A stretch of 64,000 nucleotides of DNA from contig JASANZ010002252.1 in NCBI GenBank assembly GCA_030849805.1, positions 1 to 64,000 of the forward strand, read 5' to 3'. The position numbers were made by a program, and so were the translations under genes. This DNA is from Sergeia podlipaevii. Its lineage: Eukaryota; Euglenozoa; Kinetoplastea; Trypanosomatida; Trypanosomatidae. Below, piece after piece: positions 19,871 to 28,826 of this stretch; positions within the stretch are counted from its first letter, which is position 1; each line of letters starts with the position of its first letter. Below the pieces are notes generated by a model. That model had not been told where the DNA came from, did not search any database, and worked only from the letters and a program-made list of their open reading frames with translations.

Positions 19871-21649
19871 CTAAGCAGTGAGGCCATTACTGCTACACTG
19901 GCCAGACGCTTGCAAACTCTTCGCAACAAACATTTCTTCATTCACCACTGTTGGTGTGTCGCCGCGCGCTGAGCGGTATGTGTGACGCACGATAGCAGCC
20001 CCAACGCTCCCGCCGTAGTTGACGCCACTGCTGTTACCCCGGCTATACGCGCCACTATCACCGCCTCCCTCTCCGCTCCCAGCGTTCCAGAAGCAACAGC
20101 ACGATGCCCCTACACAATGTAAAAGTGTGCGTGTGATGCTGAAGCGGTGTCCACCAAAGCCATGCACTGCCGCGGTGAAGCTAGTGAATGTTTCGCGACT
20201 CCCAAAGCAGTCATGATATCTTTCCAAAAAGCCACCGCCTTCCTTTTCCTCTTGCGCAAGTTCACTGAAGTGACGTGGAAAGACGTTTGGGTGTGCTCGC
20301 ACTGCCGCCACAATAAACTCGTTGTCCATCCACTCGACAGAATCTGCAGAAAGCACCTTCTTTACCTCTTCACTCAGCACACTAAAACTTTGCGTGCTGA
20401 GCAGTCGGGCAAAGAACTGCGCATGCGCACGGGTCAGGGCACGGTGACGAGCCGTGCTGCGGTAGTCACGTGCTCCCCGCAGAACTACTTCACCAAACAG
20501 GGTGGCGTAGTAGCTCAAAAACAGACTACAGAGATCACGCACGGTCTGATCTCGCGGGTCGCGAAGCCGCAAAATGCTGAGCCCCACGCGGAATGCACTA
20601 AAAGTGCCCGAGTGGGGCAGCACATCGACCGTCTCGTTGATGTACCGCACCTTTTCACAGACGCCGTTGAAGCCGAGGTGTACCATCACCACGCTGTCCA
20701 CGCACACCTGCTTCATGAGCGGTACTTGTGAGGTAAGCATGCCAACTAGGTACGGTGGTGGGGCCGCGAGCACGTCGATGAGTTTGTCAGGGAGAACAGG
20801 AATGAGAATGTGCATCCAGTCAAAGGGGGCAATGAGAGCCTGCAAGGACATAATGACGGTGGAGACAAGAGAATAGTTGGGCCCCACCACGATGACGTGC
20901 TTTTCAAGAAGAAGATCCGCCAGCACAGAGAACAAGGTGTCGGTGTGAGGAAAGATACGGAGCAAGTCGACAGGAGTAGTATCAATAAAGGAGCAAAGAC
21001 GATCGTACGGGCGGGTAAAGGAGACGCCCAGGTCAAGCGGAGTTAAAAAGGTAGCCCCCGACGGTGGAGTTCCACAGCTACACATCGCACGGACTATACG
21101 CTGCGATTCCCGCGACCCATTGGAGCGGTAGAGACTTGCAAGAGAATAAAAGAAGTTACTCCATGGATAGGGTGAGAGCGCCACAACTGCTTCGCCGTTC
21201 ACAAATGTGGTCGTATGCCCGTATTCACGAATGCCGCGGCTATCTGTAAGGACAAAAGTGAACGTAAGATGCTCCGCGGAGTACGACGTGCTATTGTTGG
21301 CTACCAGGAACATGCTCATATTTGGATACTTGACGCGTGCCTCCACCTCTGTGTAAGGATGAGTCCATAAGACACGCATCTGTTCCTGTTGTCCTCGCAC
21401 GCCTGGCTCTAAGCGCAGCACAAAGAAACAGCTGAGACAGCTGCGCGAGCTGCCCGCGTAGTAGAACGCTTGTGAGAGGGGGTCTTTGGGTGCGTTTCTA
21501 TCACTTCTGTCGCAAATAGAGGAGCTAGTCGATAAACGGCCGCGCTCGCTGTCATCTCCCCCTTCACGCGGTGGCCTGGTTGAGGGGAGCAACTCAGAGT
21601 TGTGTGTGTCTGCGTCCAGAATTATCACGTCACTGCTATGAGACGGCAT
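19871..21649 (-). CDS. DENN (AEX-3) domain protein
   Basis: A 592-residue protein with a tripartite DENN domain. The upstream part begins near residue 50 (CFFVLRLEPG). The core includes the hydrophobic stretch LLLEKHVIVVGPNYSLVSTV at about 245-265 and then FDWMHILIPVLPDKLIDVLAAPPPYLVGM, which is diagnostic of cDENN. The C-terminal part runs to about 480. DENN proteins are guanine nucleotide exchange factors for Rab GTPases and act in membrane traffic. The particular Rab cannot be inferred. The C-terminal 110 residues are Gly/Ser-rich and probably flexible. On the coding strand the ATG is immediately preceded by a T10-containing pyrimidine tract and TAG, so the spliced leader may be joined directly to the start codon. 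Confidence 0.88.
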   Translation of the reverse strand: MPSHSSDVIILDADTHNSELLPSTRPPREGGDDSERGRLSTSSSICDRSDRNAPKDPLSQAFYYAGSSRSCLSCFFVLRLEPGVRGQQEQMRVLWTHPYTEVEARVKYPNMSMFLVANNSTSYSAEHLTFTFVLTDSRGIREYGHTTTFVNGEAVVALSPYPWSNFFYSLASLYRSNGSRESQRIVRAMCSCGTPPSGATFLTPLDLGVSFTRPYDRLCSFIDTTPVDLLRIFPHTDTLFSVLADLLLEKHVIVVGPNYSLVSTVIMSLQALIAPFDWMHILIPVLPDKLIDVLAAPPPYLVGMLTSQVPLMKQVCVDSVVMVHLGFNGVCEKVRYINETVDVLPHSGTFSAFRVGLSILRLRDPRDQTVRDLCSLFLSYYATLFGEVVLRGARDYRSTARHRALTRAHAQFFARLLSTQSFSVLSEEVKKVLSADSVEWMDNEFIVAAVRAHPNVFPRHFSELAQEEKEGGGFLERYHDCFGSRETFTSFTAAVHGFGGHRFSITRTLLHCVGASCCCFWNAGSGEGGGDSGAYSRGNSSGVNYGGSVGAAIVRHTYRSARGDTPTVVNEEMFVAKSLQASGQCSSNGLTA

Positions 21650-21680
21650 CTACAAAGAAAAAAAAAACGAAAAGGGGGAA
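21650..21680 (-). promoter_or_regulatory. Predicted spliced-leader acceptor of the DENN gene
   Basis: On the coding strand a pyrimidine tract (T10 included) is followed by TTTGTAG and then directly by ATG. The AG is at 21651-21650. If used, the 5' UTR would consist of the spliced leader only. Confidence 0.6.
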
Positions 21681-22342
21681 AATGGAGAAAAATAGAAGGA
21701 TGTGCGCGTGTTGTATGCGTATGTCTCTCTATATAATAATAAAGGTACCTTTGGGGGTGATAATCGTTTTAAAAAAGAGAACAAAAAAAAGGAATGACTG
21801 AGGTCACCCTATAGCGACAAAGAATTGTGTATGAATACAAAGTGATAAACCCGATAATGTCCTTTATCTTTCTAATAATTCAAAAGACTTTTTTTTTGAA
21901 AAATCCTTGTTCTTCCCCCGATTCATAATACTAACAACGATCAAAAAAAAAAAAAAAAAAATGACGGAAAGGGATTTTTTAAAAATAAAAAGCAAAATCA
22001 TCGAAAGAACAACAAAAGGAAGAGGAGCGAGGGAAACATAACAGTTATCATATCATTTCATACCTCTCTATGATATAAAGGCGCCAGAGCACTAAATAAA
22101 TTTGCCTTTTTTAAGCTTTAATTGATATCTTAATATGTAAAGATACGATACCTATAGAGGAGTAAGAAAAAGGAGAAATCCACAGACCTTTCTCCTTCAA
22201 CAACAACAGTAAAAAATGCTAATAAAGACACCTATAGCTGATGCAATCACACAACACGAGGCCACCCATGTGCAATGCAATGGCACAGCTCTATCTCCCC
22301 CGCCAGCACGTAACATTTTTTTCTTTTTTCTTAAAAAAAAAC
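21652..22342. other. Intergenic region, DENN protein / 341-aa protein
   Basis: AT-rich spacer with an A-run of about 18 at 21943-21960 and no credible ORF or RNA gene. Confidence 0.6.
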
Positions 22343-23368
22343 TTACTCGGGAAGAGCCTCCTTGTTACTACCTTTTGAAGAAACAGGAAGTGAAAGACCG
22401 ACTTGCTCCTTCGCAGCTGCGAGCTGATCAGCAATAGCCGTACTCATCGGATGATCTCCACGGCCTCGTTCAAGCAGTGCTACAATATCCTCAGGACGGC
22501 GCAGCATGCGCAGAGCGTATGCCCCCTGCAAGTACCCTTGAATGTTTCCTGACGCCTCTACCGCCAGATGTGCGGTCTCTGCGGCCTCTTCATACTTCTT
22601 CTGCCGGACAAGTAATCCAGCTTTAAGTCCTAACAGCCCACCAAGCCGCGTCTGGTCTACGACGTGTGCAATACCAACATCTACACAGCGTACAGCGTTG
22701 CGCAGATCATTGCAATGCGCATTTGCCAGTGCCATCGCAGAGGCAACCTTCACTAACATGGTCACGTCTAGTGCCTCGTGCTCGTCAGCAGTGGCCATGA
22801 TAACCGGCCCTGACTTACTATCAGCGGCAGTTTCGAAACGCTCCTTTCCCTTCTTCTCACTTGTTGTATCCTTGGCTTCAACACCCCCAGCGGGGCTATT
22901 TTTTGATTCGCTCCTACGCATTGAGCACCCATTTGTTTCCACCTCTTCAATTAGAGAGCGAAAATTGTCTGGAAAATTGGCAATCAGCTCCGACGGCTGC
23001 TCACCGCTCTCAAGCGAGGACGAATTTGGGTAAAGTAGATAACTCAAAGGTCGCTGTGCAATGACGTCCTTGGCGCCAAACTCAAGCATGAGTTTATTCA
23101 GGTTTGGCGCTATATTAGGTGTGGGACTTTTGTTTTCCACGTCAAGAAGAATTTTGTGCCCCAACTCGACGATAATATCACGCGACGTGCGCTCCGCCAG
23201 TACGGCTCTCTGTTCCGCTAAGCTCTCCTCTAACACATCTGGGACGTACTCCTTCACACGCTCGTCACGTGTATCTGGTTTGTTCCACAAATTTGTAACA
23301 AAGTTGTTCTTTCCCTTTCCAAACGCAATACCCTGAAGGAGTGAAAGGGTTAAAATAGACTTGCGCAT
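22343..23368 (-). CDS. 341-residue protein with TPR-like C-terminus, function not recognised
   Basis: The reading frame extends upstream through Gln codons. The first ATG is at 23368, and a good splice acceptor (TTTGCAG) lies 21 nt before it, so translation starts there. The N-terminus (MRKSILTLSLLQGIAFGKGKN) is basic and hydrophobic and could be a mitochondrial or membrane-targeting sequence. The middle is hydrophilic. Residues about 215-330 show paired helices with Ala/Gly at repeat positions (for example MLVKVASAMALANAHCNDLRN, then LLGLKAGLLVRQKKYEEAAETAHLAV), typical of tetratricopeptide repeats. These suggest protein binding. I do not recognise the family. Confidence 0.8.
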   Translation of the reverse strand: MRKSILTLSLLQGIAFGKGKNNFVTNLWNKPDTRDERVKEYVPDVLEESLAEQRAVLAERTSRDIIVELGHKILLDVENKSPTPNIAPNLNKLMLEFGAKDVIAQRPLSYLLYPNSSSLESGEQPSELIANFPDNFRSLIEEVETNGCSMRRSESKNSPAGGVEAKDTTSEKKGKERFETAADSKSGPVIMATADEHEALDVTMLVKVASAMALANAHCNDLRNAVRCVDVGIAHVVDQTRLGGLLGLKAGLLVRQKKYEEAAETAHLAVEASGNIQGYLQGAYALRMLRRPEDIVALLERGRGDHPMSTAIADQLAAAKEQVGLSLPVSSKGSNKEALPE

Positions 23369-23389
23369 TGTTTTCTGCTGTTGCTGTTG

Positions 23390-23404
23390 CTGCAAAGATA
23401 AATA
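23390..23404 (-). promoter_or_regulatory. Predicted spliced-leader acceptor of the 341-aa protein gene
   Basis: The coding strand reads TTATTTATCTTTGCAG followed by a CAA/CAG-rich 21-nt 5' UTR and ATG. The AG is at 23391-23390. Confidence 0.6.
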
Positions 23405-24000
23405 AACTCAGTTTAGTTTATATATATATAACTATTTCCCACAACGTGCCACCGAAAGAACAGAAAGGCTAAGAGCAGAAAAAAAAAAAGAGCTCTTGTC
23501 AAATAGAAGAGTGAAAATGCAACGTACACATATTCAAAGAAAAAAAATAGATACAACGTAAAGAAACAAAAAGAGCAAAACACAAAATATGTCCATAAAT
23601 AAATAAAATAAGACTCATATATGCTGCTAAGAGTGTAAAACACATAGAGCAACAATATGAAAACAAAAAAAAAGATGCGCTTTTTTTTTGTAAAATGCAA
23701 TACCGGATTATCGATAAACAAAAAGCAACATATGAGATTGTGCAAAGAGTCCACTCATCCATTCTACCACGTGTTGCAACAAAAAGTGAGCTATAGCGCC
23801 TCTGCGAAAAAAACCAAGACTTACTCTTTCCTATTTTTTTTTCCTTTTTTACACACACACTCCACAAACAATACGCTACCGCATATACTACTGAACGCTC
23901 TCTTACCTCGTCAAAGAGAAAAAAAGAAAAATAGCGTCGATATCAGTTCCTGCAGACAGCCTAAACTGTGATTATCCGCATAAATATCCCGAGCTACCTT
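23405..24000. other. Intergenic region, 341-aa protein / Nudix copy 1
   Basis: Low-complexity AT-rich DNA with many A-runs. The minus-strand frames in it are Phe/Tyr/Leu-rich translations of pyrimidine tracts and are not called. No gene seen. Confidence 0.6.
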
Positions 24001-24669
24001 CTAGTTGTGTGCTCTTCTCTGATAGTACTCTTGCTGCATAATGCTAGTGATATGCGTTGCTGGATATCCCTTTGATAAGAGAAACGCGTTGGCTAGCGGG
24101 TACACACAAGTTGTGATGCTCTCCAAGACTTGTTTCTTAGAGGAAGGAGCGCTAAGGGCAAGATTCTCCAAGTTTACCCACCGCACTCTAACAAATTCTT
24201 TCCTGATATCTGGCGTTTTGGGATTCAAGTTGACTTTTCGTATCACCTTCGAGTCGGCAAAGAAAAGAAACGGGTATAGCTCCTGTCCGGAAATTCCAAT
24301 CTTTTTCCAAGACTTGCTCAGGTACCTAAACTCACGACGCCCTTCGTCTTCCACTTCACCTCGAGCATTAACAATCGCCGATGGCACCTCTGGGAGCACA
24401 GGACCACTAGTGGATACGACTACACCGACGAAATGCACGTCATCAGGCTTCAGTCCAATTTCCTCGGATATCTCCCGCATTGCTGCTTCTATTGGGTCTT
24501 CGCCTCGTTCAACACCACCCTGTACTGTCTGCAGGAACTGACCGTTCCCGCCGCCACAGGGCGTGCATCCGAGAAACTGTCCGTTCTCATTCACAATAAA
24601 AGCCTGAGCACTGCGTCTGTATAATTTTCCGTCTCTACCACGCACAACCTCGTTAGTGATGTGCTCCAT
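24001..24669 (-). CDS. Nudix hydrolase, copy 1 (RppH/Ap4A-hydrolase-like)
   Basis: A 222-residue protein starting at the ATG at 24669. The frame upstream has only a TTG and leucine-rich sequence, and a clean acceptor lies one base before the ATG. The Nudix box is intact: G, five residues, E, seven residues, REISEEIGL (GGVERGED...), near residues 52-75. It is preceded by Gln (QGGVERGE), as in enzymes of the RppH/dinucleoside tetraphosphate hydrolase branch. The substrate could be a capped or triphosphate RNA end, or a dinucleoside polyphosphate; the sequence does not decide. It is closely related along its whole length to the next gene upstream, so the two arose by tandem duplication. The C-terminus ends QRRAHN, without a glycosomal signal. 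Confidence 0.88.
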   Translation of the reverse strand: MEHITNEVVRGRDGKLYRRSAQAFIVNENGQFLGCTPCGGGNGQFLQTVQGGVERGEDPIEAAMREISEEIGLKPDDVHFVGVVVSTSGPVLPEVPSAIVNARGEVEDEGRREFRYLSKSWKKIGISGQELYPFLFFADSKVIRKVNLNPKTPDIRKEFVRVRWVNLENLALSAPSSKKQVLESITTCVYPLANAFLLSKGYPATHITSIMQQEYYQRRAHN

Positions 24670-24670
24670 G

Positions 24671-24700
24671 CTAGCAGGTAGATGATAAAAAAGAACGAGC
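24671..24700 (-). promoter_or_regulatory. Predicted spliced-leader acceptor of Nudix copy 1
   Basis: The coding strand carries a TTCTTTTTTATCATCTACCT tract, then GCTAG, C and ATG. The AG is at 24672-24671, leaving a 1-nt 5' UTR. Confidence 0.65.
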
Positions 24701-25622
24701 AATAGCAACAATATTTTTTTTTTTTTAGTTTAGGTAAAGTCATAGAAACAGTAGCAAAGTCTACGCATTTATTATCAACGGACACGAAGACAGAAAATGA
24801 GAGCGTATGGACGCAAATGTCCTGAATGCATCTCTACACTGAAAAAATGAAAGGGTGCCATACAGAGTAACTGTGAGGCACAACAGCAGAGTCTTCCCGC
24901 TAGAAACCATAAGCAAGATTGCTCTGCAAGTGTAAGTGTCTTTTGGTTCATATTCGACAAAAATATATAGTGAAAATAAAACATAAATTGATGCCCCAAG
25001 ATTCAATTATGTACGATCGTAGTACCCACTATGTGTCGGTAGAGCATAAATCACATTTACTCTCCATCCCTTTTTTTTTTTTATTCTTTTCCCCACACGC
25101 ACAGAATAAAAAAAAAATGGTATCTGTAATGTAATAATGGCAATAATAATAATAATAATAATAATAATAACGATAATAACGATAATAACAAAATTATTAG
25201 TAATAACAATGATATATAAATTGATCAAGTGAATTTCAATATAGGATTCTCAGCGCTTTCGTATTTGCATAAAACAGTGAGGACCTACAGTGTCACCATA
25301 TCATACAATTAAACAACAACAATATTAATCTATTTGAAAATACTACTAGTATATATGTAACTAGATAACAATCCTGACTATGAAAAAAAGTGCAAAGCAT
25401 ACTGAATATATAATCAGCGTTTTTTATAAATTGGTGACACCCCGCTCGTTTAAAAAGGGATCTAATTTTCCCTACTTCATATATATAGTTGCATACAGTC
25501 ATATTTCCTGATGCCTCAGCTTCTTCCTTCCCAATATAGCAATAGCGCCCTTCATAGTGTGATCCCGTAAGTGCGTTGCGCGTCAACTGCAACGCTATGA
25601 CAATTCCTTCCAATTTGATTTG
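24701..25622. other. Intergenic region between the two Nudix genes
   Basis: The part next to copy 1 (to about 24905) is alignable with the region upstream of copy 2 (26364-26530) and belongs to the duplicated unit. The remainder is AT-rich, with an (AAT)n/(ATAACG)n repeat at about 25142-25195. No gene seen. Confidence 0.6.
25142..25195. repeat. (AAT)n followed by ATAACG-type repeats
   Basis: A run of AAT units grades into ACGATAATA units. It lies in the 3' flank of Nudix copy 2. Confidence 0.85.
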
Positions 25623-26282
25623 TCATTCGAAATAGTACGGTTGATCAACAATGGTATTTATGTACGGAGCAAAAATCCGTTTGCGGGAAAGATATTCAGC
25701 TGCAACCGGGTGCACACGGGTCGTTATGATCTGCATGACTTTCATTTTTGTTTCAGGTGCGTTGAGAGCAAGACTCTCCAAGTTCACCCAACGGGCTCCA
25801 TAAATTTCTCTCCGAGCACATGGATCCCTTGGAACAAAGTTCAGCTTCGTTGTTATGGTCGACTGAGCGAAGAAGAGGAATGGGTACAACTCTTCCCCGG
25901 AGATGCCGAAGCTGCTCCACGACTCGTTTGGGTACCTGAACTCACGACATGTTTCGTCTTCCAATTCTCCTTGATCATTAATGCTCGGCAGCACAGCATC
26001 GTCACCTGGCAAAATAACGCTCACAAAATCCAAATCATCAGGCTTCAGTCCAATTTCCTCCGTACTCTCACGCACTGCTGCGGCTTTTGGCTCTTCGCCA
26101 CGCTCAACGCCACCTTGAACTGTCTGCAAAATATCTCGATTGTAGTAACCAACTGGTGTGCATCCGAGAAACTGTCCGCATTCATTCATAATGAAAGCCT
26201 GAGCACTGCGCCTGTATAGCCTATCATCTTCACCGCGCACCACCACAGTTGTAATTGTCTCTTTGCTATTAAGGTGAGTCAT
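25623..26282 (-). CDS. Nudix hydrolase, copy 2 (tandem paralogue)
   Basis: A 219-residue paralogue of the neighbouring Nudix gene. The same blocks occur in the same order: LYRRSAQAFI, GQFLGCTP, LQTVQGGVERGE, EEIGLKPDD and RWVNLESLALNAP. The Nudix box is complete (GGVERGEEP...RESTEEIGL), so the catalytic Glu residues are kept. Differences cluster in the segment after GCTP and in the C-terminal third, suggesting divergence in substrate or partner. The ATG at 26282 is the likely start because the codon before it is GTG. Unlike copy 1, no AG lies between the pyrimidine tract and this ATG; the nearest upstream AG is about 45 nt away. Confidence 0.87.
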   Translation of the reverse strand: MTHLNSKETITTVVVRGEDDRLYRRSAQAFIMNECGQFLGCTPVGYYNRDILQTVQGGVERGEEPKAAAVRESTEEIGLKPDDLDFVSVILPGDDAVLPSINDQGELEDETCREFRYPNESWSSFGISGEELYPFLFFAQSTITTKLNFVPRDPCARREIYGARWVNLESLALNAPETKMKVMQIITTRVHPVAAEYLSRKRIFAPYINTIVDQPYYFE

Positions 26283-26666
26283 CACAGTGAAGTGAGGAAG
26301 AGACAGCAGGAAAAAAAAAAGGAAAGTCTTCTTTTAAATGTGTAGTAAAATCGAAGTGCCGCTGGCAAGGTCTACGAGTTAATGTGAACAGGCGCCAAAA
26401 AGAAAAAAAAAATGAGTGAGTGAAAGTAGATGAAAAACAAAAGTTCCTCATGCATCCCACACTGAAAGAAAGAGAGAAGGGTCTTGGATAGAGCGCAACT
26501 CCGCTGCGACAGCGGCTGCTTTCTCCTTTTTTTTTTCTAATCTGTTGCCCATAACACTATGAGAAATACTGTAGAAACAGAAAAAAAATCAATACTTCAC
26601 AAGCAGAAAGCAATAACTGTGCTATAATGATTGTAGAAAAAAAAAAGATAGAATTGAGTAAAAACT
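26283..26666. other. Intergenic region, Nudix copy 2 / TrmA-like gene
   Basis: A 384-bp spacer. The half nearest the Nudix gene is homologous to the flank of copy 1: GCAAGGTCTACG at 26364-26375 matches GCAAAGTCTACG at 24753-24764, and a TGCATC...ACACTGAAA block is shared. No gene seen. Confidence 0.6.
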
Positions 26667-28826
26667 TTAGTGAAGTTTCATTATTCTTTGAATAGTTCCC
26701 GATCTAACGCTCAGCTTGGCAAGGTTATGTGCAAAGTGTAAATGCGCTACTGTCGTGACGATCATCTGCAATGTAGTGACTCTCTCCCCGCCCCCCTCTC
26801 CAACCGCATCGCAGTCCACATGCACCACACACTGAGGTGACACAGAACCGTCGGTGTCAATGCCTTGCAAAATGCACGCAATCTTCCGTTTTTGCGCTTC
26901 TGAATCTACCGGAAAGGACGGGTGTGAGGGCCGGTCTTGTACGCGCTCAAGTAGCACATCGGTGGCTGGAATGGGATAGAATATAGCTTCCACGCATGGA
27001 GCCTCTAGCCAAGAAGACCCGCCCTCCCCCTCTTCGACTTCTTTGCTCTCCACCGCACAGGGTGCCCCTGCAGAAAGCGTGTCCCTTGCATTGGCCCAGA
27101 TGTCACGGTATAACTGGCGTGCCTCAACAGAACCATTAGTGGAGTCCATATACAACACCTTCCGTGGGAGTGATTGGGGAACGGAAGGAGGGGTATGCAA
27201 CGGTGGTTCCTCCAACTGCAAGGTCTCGCATGGCACCGCTAGTGCCGAGCACACCATACGATGCACGGACAATCGTGCATTCTTTAGGCTGGCACCGCCC
27301 TCTCGCAGCTGGTGGAATAGATCGTCCCGCTCTAGGTGATGAACAGATACGGTGCAAGGCAGTTTCGCAAACGTGCGGGGCACAGACGCGGGTGATACTG
27401 TGCTTTTACAAGCTTTTCCTTTTGCAGAAGCTACCTTCTTCCGAGTTGCATCATGGGCTTCATTCATTGCTAGAGCGCTAAATGACTGCTTCTCAAAGAA
27501 CCCTTTCAGCTGACGGCCACAAGTAGACTTGCCAACACCTGGAGGCCCTACAGGAATAAGAAGAAGATCATTGCAGTGAGGAGTGCTAATATCAAGAAGA
27601 GGCTTTAAGTGCACCACACTCATCACATAGTCGGTATTAGGGAAAAAGTCAAACGTGCGCAGGTGATGCACACGAAAGCCTTCCTTCATGATATGGAAGT
27701 CACGTGCAAGAGATGCGACGTTGCAGCTAACGTAGATTACGTCTGTCATCTTCTTTAAGCGTGAAAGGCTTACGAGCTCGCTTACTGTATGGGGATGCAA
27801 ACCGTGCCTACCTGCCGTGACAAGCACATGCATTATGTGAAATCTGCTACTTCGCTCGTCTGTACTCAAGTTAGCGTGAAGCGCCCTTCGAAGTACCTCG
27901 TAAAGTTTGTCTTTAGACACCAAGTGACATGGTTCAATGCCGTTCACCTGCGCATCAAGCGCCACTCGTGGACACGAAGTGGCGGTAACAACGTGGTCGT
28001 AGTACTGCTCAAAGGTTTTGCACACGCTGTTGACATCTCGACCGGTAATGAAAGCCTTTCGTGGTGTTTGAGATTTCAGTTGCAAAAACTCAACAATTGT
28101 ATGGAATATAGCATCTTCCATGGGTTGATTAACCTCGCAGAAAGAATCAGCGGATAGTCGAAAAGGAATGCCATTGGGCGTATATTCAGTCACAGCATCT
28201 GCGTTATCTGATGTTAAGGGAATATATGCGCAGTCCTTACCAGGTTTAGTGTGCGCTATTTGCGCAGTATTTCCTCCCTTGTCAGCACCAACAGAATCAT
28301 CTGCGATCAGAAGTCTAACGTGTGCAACGACAGCGACGAGTTTCGGGAAACGCGCTCGCAGGAAAGATACCAGGGCATCTGGCTCAGATGATTGATTCAT
28401 CCAAAAATCAAACAGCGTAGTAGCTGCGATGCCACTACCACCCTCCTCCTGTGCCCTCTCATTAACAAAAGCTGATGTGGAAAGGGTCGTAAGACGGTTG
28501 CGCTCCGCCTCCGTCAGATGCTGATTCATCAAGACTATTTTAATGAGTCCTTCTCCAGCGCGTGTATACTTGGCGCAGATCTCAAAAAAAAAAGAGGGAA
28601 ACTGCTGCGCGACTGTTGATCTTTCCCTTGCAAACTCCGCCACTACCTCACACATGTTGTTTACCTGAGGCATGGCCAGTGGTGATACTTTAAGGCAAGG
28701 TAGGAGAGAATATGTCGCCTTGCATCGATACCCTTCCGCAGGACCATCAACGCGGAGCTCCGAGCAACCGACAAGCTCTTGACAGATGGCTAGCAGAACA
28801 TCTGTGTAGCAAACCTTGTTCAGCAT
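26667..28826 (-). CDS. TrmA/Trm2-family protein with degenerate methyltransferase motifs, fused to a P-loop domain
   Basis: A 719-residue protein; the ATG at 28826 is used because the codon two before it is TTG. Residues about 220-410 align by eye with m5U RNA methyltransferases (TrmA, RlmD, TRMT2A): FRLSADSFCEVNQ at 222-234, YVSCN with the nucleophilic Cys at 368, ASLARD, and DFFPNTDYVMSVVHL at 393-407. Several catalytic elements are altered. The SAM loop (LYCGxG in the family) reads ITGRDVN, DPPRxG reads VTAGRHG (336-342), the Gln of FxQxN is Glu231, and the general-base Glu is Met402. A second domain begins with a Walker A motif GPPGVGKS (427-434). It continues with VLYMDSTNGS and RVQDRPSHP segments, reminiscent of small P-loop RNA or nucleoside kinases. 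It is either a pseudo-methyltransferase or a very divergent enzyme. Confidence 0.72.
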   Translation of the reverse strand: MLNKVCYTDVLLAICQELVGCSELRVDGPAEGYRCKATYSLLPCLKVSPLAMPQVNNMCEVVAEFARERSTVAQQFPSFFFEICAKYTRAGEGLIKIVLMNQHLTEAERNRLTTLSTSAFVNERAQEEGGSGIAATTLFDFWMNQSSEPDALVSFLRARFPKLVAVVAHVRLLIADDSVGADKGGNTAQIAHTKPGKDCAYIPLTSDNADAVTEYTPNGIPFRLSADSFCEVNQPMEDAIFHTIVEFLQLKSQTPRKAFITGRDVNSVCKTFEQYYDHVVTATSCPRVALDAQVNGIEPCHLVSKDKLYEVLRRALHANLSTDERSSRFHIMHVLVTAGRHGLHPHTVSELVSLSRLKKMTDVIYVSCNVASLARDFHIMKEGFRVHHLRTFDFFPNTDYVMSVVHLKPLLDISTPHCNDLLLIPVGPPGVGKSTCGRQLKGFFEKQSFSALAMNEAHDATRKKVASAKGKACKSTVSPASVPRTFAKLPCTVSVHHLERDDLFHQLREGGASLKNARLSVHRMVCSALAVPCETLQLEEPPLHTPPSVPQSLPRKVLYMDSTNGSVEARQLYRDIWANARDTLSAGAPCAVESKEVEEGEGGSSWLEAPCVEAIFYPIPATDVLLERVQDRPSHPSFPVDSEAQKRKIACILQGIDTDGSVSPQCVVHVDCDAVGEGGGERVTTLQMIVTTVAHLHFAHNLAKLSVRSGTIQRIMKLH

